64,000 nt of DNA from Lentisphaerota bacterium (GCA_015061545.1 SUWJ01000004.1:1-64000); one strand, 5' to 3'. Positions 9,108-18,976 are shown, counted from the stretch's first letter. Numbers and translations are program-made. The notes: generated by a model not told the origin, from the sequence alone.

Positions 9108-12100
9108 TCAATCGCCCTGGAAAAGGTATTTCAAATCCTCGATGGAGAGTTTTTCCATCGACAGCGCCGGATTTTCCACCATGGAGTCAAACAGCTCCTG
9201 TTTGCGTTCCTGCAAAGCGAGGATCTTTTCTTCGATCGAATCCTTGACCAGCAGTTTGATCGACCGCACCGGCCGGGTTTGACCAATGCGGTGAGTGCGG
9301 TCAGTTGCTTGCAGTTCCGTGGCAGGATTCCACCACGGGTCGTAGATCATTACCGTATCGGCGGACGTTAAATTCAACCCTGTGCCGCCTGCTTTCAGAC
9401 TCAGCAGAAAGATCGGAATATCGGGCGTATTGTTGAACTCATCGACCACCTCCTGCCGGTTGCGGGTGGCACCGTCCAGATAGCAATATTTAATCTGCCG
9501 CGAGTCCAGATAGCTGCGCACAATGCTCAAAAGCGAAGTAAACTGGCTGAACAGCAGCACTTTGTGGCCGCTGTCGATGTGCTCCATAAGCAATTCCTGC
9601 ATCAGCTCGAACTTGGCTGAGGGTATATCGGTGATTGCCTGAGTTGATACTTCCGCACCGTTGCCGGACTCCATATTGTTCAGCAGCTGCGGGTGGCAGC
9701 ATATCTGCCGCAGCCGCAGCAGCGTGGTAAGGATCTGCATATTCTTTTTAGGACTTTTGCGTTTTTGCATTTCCATATCGCTCAGCATATTGCGTCCTTC
9801 TTCCAGAATCGAATCGTAAAGTTTGCGCTGAAGCTGGTCCATGGTGCAGAAAATATTTACATCCTCCCTCGGCGGCAGTTCAGGCGCTACCGAACTTTTC
9901 ACCCGTCGTTTGATAAACGGTGCAGTCCGTGCCGCCAGATCATTGCGCAGCTGCAAGTCGGAGCCAATGTCGGCATATTCCTGTTTGAATCCTGAAAAAC
10001 TCCCCAGCAATCCGGGATGCAGAAAATCAAATATGCTCCACAGATCTTCGGGCGAATTTTCCAGCGGCGTACCCGTCAGCACCAGTTTGTGATTTGCCCG
10101 CAGCGATTTGCAGGAATGGGCATTGGCGGTACCGGGGTTTTTGATATGCTGCGCTTCGTCAAGGATCAGCAGATTGAAAACTGTTTTACTTAATTTGGCA
10201 AGTTCCCGCCGGACAATGGAGTACGAAGTAATGATTATATCGTAACCGTTCAGATCTTTAGCCACCGTCGGACGGCTGCTGCCGTAAAGCAGCCCCACCT
10301 TGCAGTCAGTCAGGAATTTGCCGCACTCCCGCGACCAGTTTTCCACCAGACTGGCAGGGCAGATCACCAGCGAAGGCGCATTGTTCAGCTGCCGCAGTTC
10401 ATTGTAAGCTGCCAGCGCCTGCACTGTTTTGCCCAGCCCCATTTCATCCGCCAGAATAACGTTGAAATTGTTGACCAGCATCTTGCGCAGCCAGGCGGCG
10501 CCTTCCTGCTGATAATTCCGCAGTTTGGCGTTGAATGGATAGCGCTTTTCGGGCACAGCTGTTGTTTCTGCAACGGGACTCGCCAAAAAACTTTCCGGCA
10601 GTTTCACCCCCGCATAATGGCGCGTTAAGTGGCGGAAATAATGCAGCATGACGGCAGGGATCTCAAAACAATTCTTCGCTTCATCCAGCGATTGCATAAG
10701 TTTGCCCAGCTTGACGGTATCTTCAAAATTAGCCAGCTGATTCCAGCGCCCGTTATCCAGCACGATGAAGCGCTCGTGTTTCTGCGCCGCTTGCAGAACG
10801 TTTCCGCAGGCGGTGCTTCCGCCGGATCGATCACCCCAGCGGTAAGTGAAAATGTAGCAATTCCGCTCGTTGAGCTGACCGCTGCATTGACATTCCAACT
10901 CCAGCATCGGCAGTTGATTGCCGCCGTTGGCAAGTTGGGCAAGAGTGCCGCCCAGCGCCATGGATTTATAGCGTTTCAGCCAATCGGGCAGCAGTTCGTT
11001 CAGGAAAAAACCGATATTTTCGCTGCCGTTCAATATTGCCTGACCGCGGGTGATATCGCCGGAACTTTTGAGCATTTTCAACGCGTTGACGATTTCCGCT
11101 TCCATCATCTCCTGCCGCAGGAAAAAGTTGCTGCTGCTGTCCAGCGCCAATCTGCCGCCGTCGGGGCGGAAACTGTATTTATCGTAAACAAATTTCAAAT
11201 CCAGCGTCAGCGTGTCGTGGAGCAAACTGCCGTTCAGCACCACCGCAGCAGGTTTTTCCTGCGGCTCGTGCAAGGGCGTTTTGATCTGGCGGAAAGGCAT
11301 GGTTCTGAGAAATTCATTGCAGCCTGCCATATTGCCGTTCCAGCGGCCCAGACGGAAAAAATTGCGCATAAAGCCAACTTCGCACCCTGCATTCAGCCAG
11401 AAATATTCGCCGTTTTTGCCCACCCAGCAGCCCGATTTGCCGGTGATGACTTTTGCCGAATGAATCTCCAGCGCCGCGCCGCGGTAGACGATCCCGGGCG
11501 AATACTCTCTGGCATCTTTACCGTTGGCGCTCAGCACGACCGCTTCGGCGGCGCAGTCGTTATGGATTATCACCCGGCGCCCGTTGCGGAAAAAGTTTTT
11601 AAAATCACCCAGCATATGAAAGAGTTCGCTGGTCAGTTCGCTGTTGAGCAATATATTGGAATTTTCGGCCTCGCCGTTGATTGCCAGAAAGCGTATGATC
11701 TGACGGTCGGCGAGGGTAAAATCGCTGAGTTTAAGCTGTACAGTAAGCACCTTGTCAAAAAAGAGCTGACGCAGATTGTTCAAATTGCCCAGATACTCTT
11801 TTTTGCCGCTGCGCAGCCGCACCGAAAGGACTGCATTTTCCCACTTGCTCGGCACGTGCGGAAAGGCGGATTCAGCATTTATCACCACTTCGGCAGGTTG
11901 GGCGCTGGTGGTACACTCCTTGGCCAGCGCCTCCAAACCGGCGTTGCGCAAGCCCACATAGTTGGCTTCGTCGGTATCCACAAAGGCAGCGTTTTGTTCG
12001 GGAACTTTGAACAATCCGGCATACATCCAGAGCGCGATTGCGTGCATACAAAGTTCGCCGTTATCAGAACTCTGACCGCCCTGATTGGCAGCAGCGCAGT

Positions 12101-12308
12101 CGCATTGACCGCGCACTTTGTCGCCCAGCTGCAAATGGGTGTGGGTCTTGATGTTGTTTTTTTCTTCAAAAACCGCATGAAGCACCTGATTGCGGTCGCG
12201 GAATGCTCCCGAAATCTGATTATTTTTAAGCAGCTGTTTGGCACTTTTAAGGGTGCTTTCGCTGGAATAACTGATCAGGCGTTCTTCAAACGCCGAACGG
12301 CTCTTCAA
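9108..12308 (-). CDS. SWIM zinc-finger SNF2-family helicase/ATPase
   Basis: SNF2/RAD54-like protein of 1066 residues. The N-terminal SWIM zinc finger is formed by C69, C71, C87 and H89. A bacterial SNF2-associated middle region follows. The ATPase core has ADEMGLGKT (Walker A, near 618), ILDEAQHIKNP (DExx box) and a C-terminal helicase lobe ending in DRTHRIGQTRP near 1000. The start is a TTG at 12308 placed seven bases after GGAGGA; no in-frame ATG near it has a comparable site. Proteins of this kind remodel nucleoprotein complexes, and their bacterial role is poorly known. It sits directly upstream of recCBD on the same strand, so a link to DNA repair is plausible but inferred. Confidence 0.92.
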   Translation of the reverse strand: MKSRSAFEERLISYSSESTLKSAKQLLKNNQISGAFRDRNQVLHAVFEEKNNIKTHTHLQLGDKVRGQCDCAAANQGGQSSDNGELCMHAIALWMYAGLFKVPEQNAAFVDTDEANYVGLRNAGLEALAKECTTSAQPAEVVINAESAFPHVPSKWENAVLSVRLRSGKKEYLGNLNNLRQLFFDKVLTVQLKLSDFTLADRQIIRFLAINGEAENSNILLNSELTSELFHMLGDFKNFFRNGRRVIIHNDCAAEAVVLSANGKDAREYSPGIVYRGAALEIHSAKVITGKSGCWVGKNGEYFWLNAGCEVGFMRNFFRLGRWNGNMAGCNEFLRTMPFRQIKTPLHEPQEKPAAVVLNGSLLHDTLTLDLKFVYDKYSFRPDGGRLALDSSSNFFLRQEMMEAEIVNALKMLKSSGDITRGQAILNGSENIGFFLNELLPDWLKRYKSMALGGTLAQLANGGNQLPMLELECQCSGQLNERNCYIFTYRWGDRSGGSTACGNVLQAAQKHERFIVLDNGRWNQLANFEDTVKLGKLMQSLDEAKNCFEIPAVMLHYFRHLTRHYAGVKLPESFLASPVAETTAVPEKRYPFNAKLRNYQQEGAAWLRKMLVNNFNVILADEMGLGKTVQALAAYNELRQLNNAPSLVICPASLVENWSRECGKFLTDCKVGLLYGSSRPTVAKDLNGYDIIITSYSIVRRELAKLSKTVFNLLILDEAQHIKNPGTANAHSCKSLRANHKLVLTGTPLENSPEDLWSIFDFLHPGLLGSFSGFKQEYADIGSDLQLRNDLAARTAPFIKRRVKSSVAPELPPREDVNIFCTMDQLQRKLYDSILEEGRNMLSDMEMQKRKSPKKNMQILTTLLRLRQICCHPQLLNNMESGNGAEVSTQAITDIPSAKFELMQELLMEHIDSGHKVLLFSQFTSLLSIVRSYLDSRQIKYCYLDGATRNRQEVVDEFNNTPDIPIFLLSLKAGGTGLNLTSADTVMIYDPWWNPATELQATDRTHRIGQTRPVRSIKLLVKDSIEEKILALQERKQELFDSMVENPALSMEKLSIEDLKYLFQGD

Positions 12309-12403
12309 AGTGATCCTCCATAGCTTTTACTGAATTAAAATTCTGCTACTATAGACCCTTTGAGGCGATATTGCAAATAGCGCAAGCGAGTTTTCTGCGA
12401 TTT

Positions 12404-15229
12404 TTACGGCAGTTTTTTGCTCAGAGTGTTATAAAGTTCATATTGCGGTGTTTTTTCAGCACCTTTGTTATCGTCAATGAACTTTTTGATCACTTCCGAC
12501 GGCAGCCGCGTTTTGCTGATCGCAACTGATGTTTTGACTGCTTCGGCGGCGCGTTCCAATTCATTATTCTGCAGCAGCGCCAGAGTTAGCAGCAGTTTTT
12601 CTTCGGCTCCGTCCACGCCGCTAAACTGTTTGATCACATCCGCAGGCCGCTTTTGCAACAGATCCAGCAGCGCTTGCATAAGTTTGACCTCTTTATCCTG
12701 CGGGAAAAGTTTGGCGGCTTCCGCCAGATACCATCCGGCGCTGGCAGGGTCGTTGCTTTTCAGCGCATCGGCGGCGTTTTTCAGCAGAAAATCCCGCGTG
12801 GCATTGTCGTTGTTGCCCACGCTGCGCAGAATCTCTTCCAGATAACTGTCCACGGGTAAACCGTTGGATTTTGCCAGCATATAAAATTCCCCTGCTTCCC
12901 GCAGCCGCGCTTTATCTGCCGAAAGCATCAGCGCCAGTTCATACGCCGCTTCAATATTAGCCGTGTCGATCTGCAGCACTACGCGGAAAGCATTTTCCGC
13001 TTTGGCGCGATTCCCGCTGCGGCTCCACGCTACCGCTTCGCTTAAAAGCAGCGGGGCGCTGGCACGGCCCTGACGTTTGGCTTTGAAGGTGGTCAGCAGA
13101 TCCAACGCCCCATTGTAGTTGCGTTTGCCGATCTCGCTGCGGGCGAGGGCATCGACCAGCTTTTCGTTGTCAGGATCATTTTTTATTGCCAGAGTAAGCA
13201 GTTTGGCGGCATCTTCAAACTTCTGTTCTTTGAGGTAAAGCGTGCCCAGTTCGGCGGCGGCTGCCTGATTGCCGCTGTCCCGTGCCAAAACCTGCCGATA
13301 GCCCCACATGGCGATTTCGTGATTGCCCCGTGCCGCGGCGCTGCGGGCATCGGCAAGCAGCGTTTCAAGATGTTCAAGTTCGCTGTCAGCCAATACGGCA
13401 ACATTGTTTTTATCGGGCGTTTTACCCAGCGCCTGCTTGAGTTTGGCAAGTTCGCCGATAAGTTTGTTATTCTCCTTTTCGTAGCGGCGCAAACTCTCTT
13501 CCAGAGCGGGAATACGGTTGAGCGAGGTAAGCACGTCGCTGCTGGAAGCCTGACTGATAAGTTCAAATTTCTGCTTCAGCTCGTCATACGCCTGACGGAG
13601 TGCTTTCATCTTGCTCAGCTCCACTTCGCCGGACTGCTGTTTGGCGGTAAGTTCGATCATTCCGGCGCGGGCTTCTTTGACCAGTTCGCGGGCGGAATTG
13701 AGTTCTTTCTGCAATGCGGCAAGCTCGTCGGTTTTTTCCCGCAACAGATTTTTGGACTCCATGGCAGTACGTTCAGCGGCTTGTTTTTCCTGCCTGAACT
13801 TATCCTGATTGGCTGCATCGCTCTGCAGCCGATCCTGATAGCGGCGCTCCAGTTCGGCGTATTTATTCAACGAGTTTTTAAGCTCATTTTCGCTGCTGCT
13901 CAGCTGTTTTTGCTGCTGTTCTGCCTTCCGCTGCAGCAAATCCAGATCGTGTTTCAGCTTCCGTTCGGAGCGCTGCAGTTCCAATAATTCCGAATTGCGC
14001 AGATTCATCAGTTCCGCCGAATCCGCCAGCTGTTTCTGCAAATCGCTCTCCGCTGCGGTCAATGTGCTGATGCGTCGCCGCAGTTCGCTTTCCATGCCTG
14101 AGTTGCGGCGCAGTTCATCCAGTTCGCCCTGCAGCTGTTTGACCTCTTCGGCAAGGGCGGTGTTGACGCTGCTGCCGTCGTTGGAGCTTTCGCTCAAGAG
14201 ACGCATCATCCGTTCGATGCGCTGATCTTTGCGCTTGAGTTCGCTTTCCAGATTGCTGACTTTGGCGGTAAGTTCGCTGTTGTTGCTGCGGGCGGCGCGG
14301 GCGCGCTGCAATTCGGCATCGCGTTTGAGCCGCTGATTATCGCTTTTCAGCTTTTGCAGTTCATCGCGCAGCTGCAATACTTCCGTGCGCGAAACGGCGT
14401 ATTCCTGATCTTTGACTTTCAGTTCATTTTCCTGTTCGCGGAGTCTGGCTTGCGCATTGTCGTTGGCGCTGCGCAGCTCGGATACGGTGCTCTGATAGCG
14501 TTCGCGGTCGCCGCCTTCGGCGCGTTTGAGCGCATCTTTGTACTGCATTTCCAGCAGCGAGTATTTATCCTGCAGCGTCCGATAGTCGCGCAAAACTCCG
14601 TCGATATCCCGACTGCGGGATTCATTTTGCTGCAATTTAAGCTGCAGCGAGTCGATTTCCTGCAATGCGGCGCGCAGCTTGCGACGGTACTGGTCGATTT
14701 CGGACTGCATTTCTATATACAGCCGGTTGCCGCTGCGTGCGGGCACGCTGCCGAAATCATCATCATAACTGCTGCTGCGGTTCCCGGCAACGCGGCTTGG
14801 AAGGCTTGAACGGCTGCCTGCCGCGCTGTTACGGTGGGATCGATCCTGGTCGGCAGGATGCACCTCGGGCATGGTTCGGTCGGTATTGTTTATTGATCTG
14901 CTGCTGGCTGCGGCGTTGGAGCGATGCGAGCGGAGCAGTTTTTTTACTTCCTCTATTTCGTTGCGGCAGAGTTTGATGCGCCCTTCCACCACGCTGCTGT
15001 TCCAGTCGGGGAAGTTTTTCCGGATGGCGCTGAAATGGTCGCAACTCTGCTGATAGAGTTCCAGCGCCTGCTCCAGCTGATTATCGTTGCGGAATGCACC
15101 TGCGCGGTCGTAGCACTCGTAGCCTTTGCGCCAACTGTTCCAGGGCGAGGCTTCAGCACCGGAGGTCGATGTTACACCGCCGAAGAGCAGCAGTATTACT
15201 GTCAGATATGGCAGTAAAATTTTTCTCAT
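12404..15229 (-). CDS. Secreted coiled-coil and TPR protein
   Basis: 941 residues with a signal peptide (MRKILLPYLTVILLLFGGV, cleavage near residue 24) and a short helical repeat around 30-80. A very long charged coiled coil spans about 175-610, with many Q/E/L/R heptads. A C-terminal array of tetratricopeptide-like helices fills about 615-940 (for example AAAELGTLYLKEQKFEDAAKL and following repeats). The ATG at 15229 overlaps the hflX stop as ATGA. The architecture suggests a periplasmic or envelope scaffold. I do not recognise a named family. The coupling to hflX is odd for an exported protein and may only reflect compact gene packing. Confidence 0.8.
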   Translation of the reverse strand: MRKILLPYLTVILLLFGGVTSTSGAEASPWNSWRKGYECYDRAGAFRNDNQLEQALELYQQSCDHFSAIRKNFPDWNSSVVEGRIKLCRNEIEEVKKLLRSHRSNAAASSRSINNTDRTMPEVHPADQDRSHRNSAAGSRSSLPSRVAGNRSSSYDDDFGSVPARSGNRLYIEMQSEIDQYRRKLRAALQEIDSLQLKLQQNESRSRDIDGVLRDYRTLQDKYSLLEMQYKDALKRAEGGDRERYQSTVSELRSANDNAQARLREQENELKVKDQEYAVSRTEVLQLRDELQKLKSDNQRLKRDAELQRARAARSNNSELTAKVSNLESELKRKDQRIERMMRLLSESSNDGSSVNTALAEEVKQLQGELDELRRNSGMESELRRRISTLTAAESDLQKQLADSAELMNLRNSELLELQRSERKLKHDLDLLQRKAEQQQKQLSSSENELKNSLNKYAELERRYQDRLQSDAANQDKFRQEKQAAERTAMESKNLLREKTDELAALQKELNSARELVKEARAGMIELTAKQQSGEVELSKMKALRQAYDELKQKFELISQASSSDVLTSLNRIPALEESLRRYEKENNKLIGELAKLKQALGKTPDKNNVAVLADSELEHLETLLADARSAAARGNHEIAMWGYRQVLARDSGNQAAAAELGTLYLKEQKFEDAAKLLTLAIKNDPDNEKLVDALARSEIGKRNYNGALDLLTTFKAKRQGRASAPLLLSEAVAWSRSGNRAKAENAFRVVLQIDTANIEAAYELALMLSADKARLREAGEFYMLAKSNGLPVDSYLEEILRSVGNNDNATRDFLLKNAADALKSNDPASAGWYLAEAAKLFPQDKEVKLMQALLDLLQKRPADVIKQFSGVDGAEEKLLLTLALLQNNELERAAEAVKTSVAISKTRLPSEVIKKFIDDNKGAEKTPQYELYNTLSKKLP

Positions 15230-16521
15230 GATAACTTCCTCAGAAAATCTTTGAATTTGTTACGGTAGAAGGCATTGGCGCTGATCGTCAGCAGCGCATT
15301 GCCGTAATCGTCGTATTTGCTTGCCAGCACGGTGGTCTTCTGATAAGCCATGGCTGCAATATCGCCCCGTTCGGGCGGAATTACCAGTTCCACTACCTTG
15401 GAGTGTTCTCCGGCAATGGCGGCAAGCGCCGTTAAAAGTTCATCCATTCCTTCGCCCGTGGCAACCGATACAAAGCAGCCGTTGGCAAATAAATTCCGCG
15501 CTCTGATCCGCGCCAGTTCGTCGTGGGGGCGGTCGATCTTGTTGAACACCACCAGAATTTTTTCCGTATCCGCACCCAATTCTTTGAGTACCGAAAGGGT
15601 CGTATCCCAATGTTCGTCGATTTCGCTGCTGGAGAGATCCAGCACCAGAATAAGAAAATCGGCTAAAACCGCTTCTTCCAGCGTAGATTTGAACGCTTCC
15701 ACCAGATCGTGGGGCAGCTTGCGGACGAATCCGACGGTGTCGGTCAGCAAGATTGTTTGATTATCGGGCAATATGACCTTGCGGGTCATGGGGTCCAGAG
15801 TGGCAAAAAGTTTATCTTCCGCCATAACTTCCCTGCCCGAAAGCAGTTTGAGCAGCGATGATTTGCCTGCATTGGTATAGCCTACGATCGCGCCGTGGGG
15901 TACATCGTGCCGTTCGCGCTGTTTGCGCCCGGTGGCGCGCTGCTTGCGTACTGCGGCAAGTTCCTGTTCCAGTCTGGAAATGCGCATCTTGATCTGGCGG
16001 CGGTCGAGTTCGATCTGACTTTCGCCTTCGCCTTTGGCGTTGACCGCGCCGCCCCGCTGCCGCGAAAAATGGCTCCACGCTCCTGCCAGCCGCGGCAGCT
16101 GATAGCGCCAGCGCGCCAGTTCCACCTGTAAAACGGCTTCGCGGGTACGGGCGCGGTCGGCAAAAATATCCAGAATCACTTCCTGACGGTCGATCACGCA
16201 GGTTTTGCGGCAGAGCCGCGACCAGTTGCGCTGCTGGGTGGGGGTTATTTCCATATCGAACACCAGCACATCGGCATTGAGTTCCTCCAGCTGCAAAGCG
16301 ATCTCTTCGGCTTTACCGGTACCGACATAATATTGAGCGTGGGGCTGACCTTTGAGTTTGACCACACAGCGGCCGACCACCTCAATATCCAGATTGTGCA
16401 GCAGTTCGGCAAGTTCGTCCAGATGGCAATGCACCCGGCTGCTGTCTTCACTATTCAGCGCCGTGCCGACGATCAATGCCCGCTCTACGCGCTTGCGTGC
16501 TTCCTGTTCGACTTCGATCAA
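15226..16521 (-). CDS. hflX: Ribosome-associated GTPase HflX
   Basis: HflX family GTPase of 431 residues. The N-terminal HflX domain includes FDMEITPTQQRN and a glycine-rich linker ending in GEGESQIELDRR, a variant of the usual GPGETQLE. The G domain has GYTNAGKSS (G1, near 211), DTVGF (G3) and NKID (G4). The family splits or rescues stalled 70S ribosomes. The start is a TTG at 16521 eight bases after AAGGAG. The gene is divergent from the amidohydrolase gene and heads a minus-strand run continuing into the coiled-coil/TPR gene. Confidence 0.95.
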   Translation of the reverse strand: MIEVEQEARKRVERALIVGTALNSEDSSRVHCHLDELAELLHNLDIEVVGRCVVKLKGQPHAQYYVGTGKAEEIALQLEELNADVLVFDMEITPTQQRNWSRLCRKTCVIDRQEVILDIFADRARTREAVLQVELARWRYQLPRLAGAWSHFSRQRGGAVNAKGEGESQIELDRRQIKMRISRLEQELAAVRKQRATGRKQRERHDVPHGAIVGYTNAGKSSLLKLLSGREVMAEDKLFATLDPMTRKVILPDNQTILLTDTVGFVRKLPHDLVEAFKSTLEEAVLADFLILVLDLSSSEIDEHWDTTLSVLKELGADTEKILVVFNKIDRPHDELARIRARNLFANGCFVSVATGEGMDELLTALAAIAGEHSKVVELVIPPERGDIAAMAYQKTTVLASKYDDYGNALLTISANAFYRNKFKDFLRKLS

Positions 16522-16655
16522 AAGAGTTTCTCCTTAAAGTATTGCATTTGGTTATACTATAATATAGAAGTTGCAATTTTGCCTGTTCAGAACCGATTTT
16601 TTTGCATTTTTAGCTTACTGATACGCAAAAAATCCAACAAAATCTTGTTCCTGAC

Positions 16656-16684
16656 TTGATTTATTGACGGATAATTGGTATATT
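16656..16684 (+). promoter_or_regulatory. Candidate sigma-70 promoter for the amidohydrolase operon
   Basis: TTGATT (16656-16661), a 17-base spacer, then TATATT (16679-16684), 43 bases before the amidohydrolase ATG. The match to the vegetative consensus is fair. No start-site data are available. Confidence 0.55.
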
Positions 16685-16727
16685 CAGTAAAGAATCGCTT
16701 TATAAACTCAACGAAAGGTTTGCTGCT

Positions 16728-17636
16728 ATGTTTATTGACATTCACACTCATATAACCTATCAGGATTGCCCCGAACTGGCTTACGGAATTCTGGGTCGTC
16801 CGCCATTTGATGTAGATGTGCTGCTCAAACGTATGGATCTGGAAGGGATCGACAAATCCGTGGTGCTGCCGCTGGTCAACCCCGAAGTGCTCGACCGCTA
16901 CGGCGTGGCAGGCAATCAGGAAGTGATCAGAGCGTGCAAGGCGCATCCTGACCGTTTGATCCCGTTTTGCGCAGTCGATCCGCGTTCCATGCTGGTCTGG
17001 GGCAAAAAAGGTACGCCCGGGAGTATGTACAATCTGTTGAAGATCTACCGCGAAATGGGCTGTCTGGGGATCGGCGAAGTCTGCGGTACGATCCCGGTCG
17101 ATGATGAGCGTTACGGCGTGATCTTCGAAGCGGCAGGAGAACTGAATATGCCGCTGATTTTCCACATTCAGCGTATTACCGGACATAACTACGGCGCTGC
17201 CGATGAATTCCATCTGCCGGGTTTTGAACGGATGCTGCAAAAGTATCCCGATACCGTTTTTATCGGCCACTCCATGGCGTTCTGGACGGAAATTTCCGGC
17301 GAAGTGCCCGAAAGCGAAAGCGAAGGCTACCTCTACAATCCTTACACCAAAAAAGGCAGATTGTGGGAACTCTTTGAAAAATATCCCAATATCGGCGGCG
17401 ATATTTCTGCGGGCAGCGGCGCTTATGCTTTGAGCTGCGACCCGGTGCACGGGCCTGAGTTTATGGAAAAGTTCCAGGATAAACTCTACTTCGGGACCGA
17501 CCGTTTCAGCGCCATCGACGAACCGATCCCGCCCCAGAAGCCGTTGATGGATAAATGGCTGGCGGAAGGCAAGATCTCGCAGACAGCTTACGACAAGATC
17601 TCGCACCTCAACGCCCAAAAACTTTTGAATATTTAA
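16728..17636 (+). CDS. Amidohydrolase-2 family metal-dependent hydrolase
   Basis: TIM-barrel hydrolase of 302 residues. The N-terminal metal-binding DIHTH motif is at residues 4-8, a conserved FIGHS strand is near residue 178, and a late YFGTDR supplies the expected aspartate, matching the amidohydrolase-2 (PF04909) layout. The ATG is preceded by GAAAGG. The family includes decarboxylases and lactonases acting on aromatic and sugar acids; the substrate here is unknown. It is followed 44 bases later by a Gfo/Idh/MocA oxidoreductase, which suggests a small catabolic operon, perhaps for a sugar or inositol derivative. Confidence 0.85.
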   Translation: MFIDIHTHITYQDCPELAYGILGRPPFDVDVLLKRMDLEGIDKSVVLPLVNPEVLDRYGVAGNQEVIRACKAHPDRLIPFCAVDPRSMLVWGKKGTPGSMYNLLKIYREMGCLGIGEVCGTIPVDDERYGVIFEAAGELNMPLIFHIQRITGHNYGAADEFHLPGFERMLQKYPDTVFIGHSMAFWTEISGEVPESESEGYLYNPYTKKGRLWELFEKYPNIGGDISAGSGAYALSCDPVHGPEFMEKFQDKLYFGTDRFSAIDEPIPPQKPLMDKWLAEGKISQTAYDKISHLNAQKLLNI

Positions 17637-17680
17637 TAAGCTCAACAACCCGATAATTTTTCAAACGAAAGGATAGAAAA

Positions 17681-18583
17681 ATGTCTGAACTTAAAATCGG
17701 TATGATCGGTCTTGATACCTCCCACGTTACGGCTTTTGTCGATCTTCTGAATGACAAAAGTCATGAATTCCATGTCCCCGGTTGTCAGGTGGTCAAGGCG
17801 TTCCCCGGCGGCAGCGCCAAGTTCAGTCTGAGCGCCAACCGCGTGGAAGGTTTTACCGAAGAACTGAAGAAACGCAACGTGGAGATCGTTGATTCCATCG
17901 AAGCGCTGGCCGGGCTGGATGCCTACTTCCTGGAAAGTGTGGATGGCGATCAGCACCTCGAACAGTTCAAAGTGCTGGCTCAGTTCGGCAAACCTGTCTT
18001 TATCGACAAGCCGCTGGCCTGCAACTATGCCGATGCCAAAGCTATTGTCGAAATCGCCAAAGATAAGAATATACCGCTGATGAGCTGCTCGAGCATCCGC
18101 TACGCGCTGGGCATCAACGATCTGAAGAAAGAAGAAGATACCGAAGTCTTTGCCTGTCAGGCCTTCGGTCCCATGAATCTGCTGGATGATTACCGCGATT
18201 ATTTCTGGTACGGTATCCACTCCACGGAAATCGTCTTTGCCATGCTGGGCAAGGGCTGCGAATCCGTGCAGGTGATCCCCACCCAGCACGCTGATTTGCT
18301 TTTCGGCCGCTGGGCTGACGGCAGAATCGGTTCGATCCTGGGCAACCGCAACGGCGTCTGGGAATTCGGCTGCACCATCACCACCAATACCCACCAGCGT
18401 CAGGCGGTGGCATCCGGTGCGGTGCCTTACTACTCCATGCTGCTCAAAGAAGTGGTGCCCTTCTTCCAGACCGGCAAGAGCCCGCTGGATATCGAAGAAT
18501 CGCTCAATATCATCGCCTTCCTCGAAGCCGCCAGCCGCAGCCGTGCTGCCAATGGCGCGCTGGTCAAGATCGCTGATCTCTGA
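17681..18583 (+). CDS. Gfo/Idh/MocA-family oxidoreductase
   Basis: 300-residue NAD(P)-dependent dehydrogenase-like protein. The N-terminal Rossmann region begins KIGMIGLDTSH, a variant of the usual GxGxxG. The family's EKP-type lysine appears as FIDKPLACNY near residue 107. A C-terminal alpha/beta domain follows, with GIHSTEIVF as the probable substrate-site histidine motif. It is shorter than classical members (about 340-380). A GAAAGG site precedes the ATG. It is probably co-transcribed with the upstream amidohydrolase, and a terminator follows. The substrate is likely a sugar or polyol derivative and cannot be named. Confidence 0.85.
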   Translation: MSELKIGMIGLDTSHVTAFVDLLNDKSHEFHVPGCQVVKAFPGGSAKFSLSANRVEGFTEELKKRNVEIVDSIEALAGLDAYFLESVDGDQHLEQFKVLAQFGKPVFIDKPLACNYADAKAIVEIAKDKNIPLMSCSSIRYALGINDLKKEEDTEVFACQAFGPMNLLDDYRDYFWYGIHSTEIVFAMLGKGCESVQVIPTQHADLLFGRWADGRIGSILGNRNGVWEFGCTITTNTHQRQAVASGAVPYYSMLLKEVVPFFQTGKSPLDIEESLNIIAFLEAASRSRAANGALVKIADL

Positions 18584-18609
18584 TTTCCGCTGAACGCGAT
18601 ATAACTTCG

Positions 18610-18657
18610 GAGCTGTTGCCAAAATCCGTAAAAGGGTTGGCAGCAGCTCTTTTTTTT
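18610..18657 (+). terminator. Rho-independent terminator after the amidohydrolase/Gfo operon
   Basis: 13-base arms (18610-18622 and 18637-18649) with one G-T wobble are followed by eight T residues. It lies 27 bases past the stop codon of the Gfo gene. Confidence 0.85.
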
Positions 18658-18948
18658 GCGGCAGATTGCTGCAGGCAATTGTTGGATCTGCTTTTTTTCA
18701 GATGTTTCCGGCATTTTTTTGAAAAATTTTCCTGTTCTTTTTTTCTGACAGGGAACCAGACTTGCCAGGCGGTTTTGAGCTTGTTTGCTTGATGATGGTA
18801 CCGGTTGACGGGTTGAGGCAGCTTGCTTTTATCGATTTTATTGTTGGTCAAAATTCGTAAAAAAGTTGTAATGTATTTATGAATAACGTGATGGATGTAT
18901 GGTTGATTGTTGAAAAATTCTGACAGAATCCCATGACGCAAAAAAGCC
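18658..18948. other. Non-coding stretch upstream of the prepilin gene
   Basis: Between the terminator and the prepilin promoter I see no convincing gene on either strand. The stretch holds several T-tracts (18685-18745) and is more A/T-rich than its flanks. No tRNA-like or riboswitch-like fold was recognised. Confidence 0.5.
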
Positions 18949-18976
18949 TTGACAAATGCTTTTTTCTGCGTATAAT
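18949..18976 (+). promoter_or_regulatory. Strong sigma-70-type promoter of the first prepilin gene
   Basis: TTGACA (18949-18954), a 16-base spacer and a perfect TATAAT (18971-18976). The ATG lies 72 bases downstream, giving a leader of about 65 bases. This is one of the two best promoters in the window; both drive prepilin genes. Confidence 0.8.

Noticed and set aside
139-12308. Phage-defence island around recBCD and the SNF2 helicase
   Set aside because: No restriction, toxin-antitoxin, CRISPR, integrase or other defence gene is present. RecBCD is a housekeeping repair complex.
10629-12323. Plus-strand open frame (564 codons) opposite the SNF2 helicase
   Set aside because: The opposite strand holds a complete SWIM-SNF2 protein with all motifs; the frame has no independent support.
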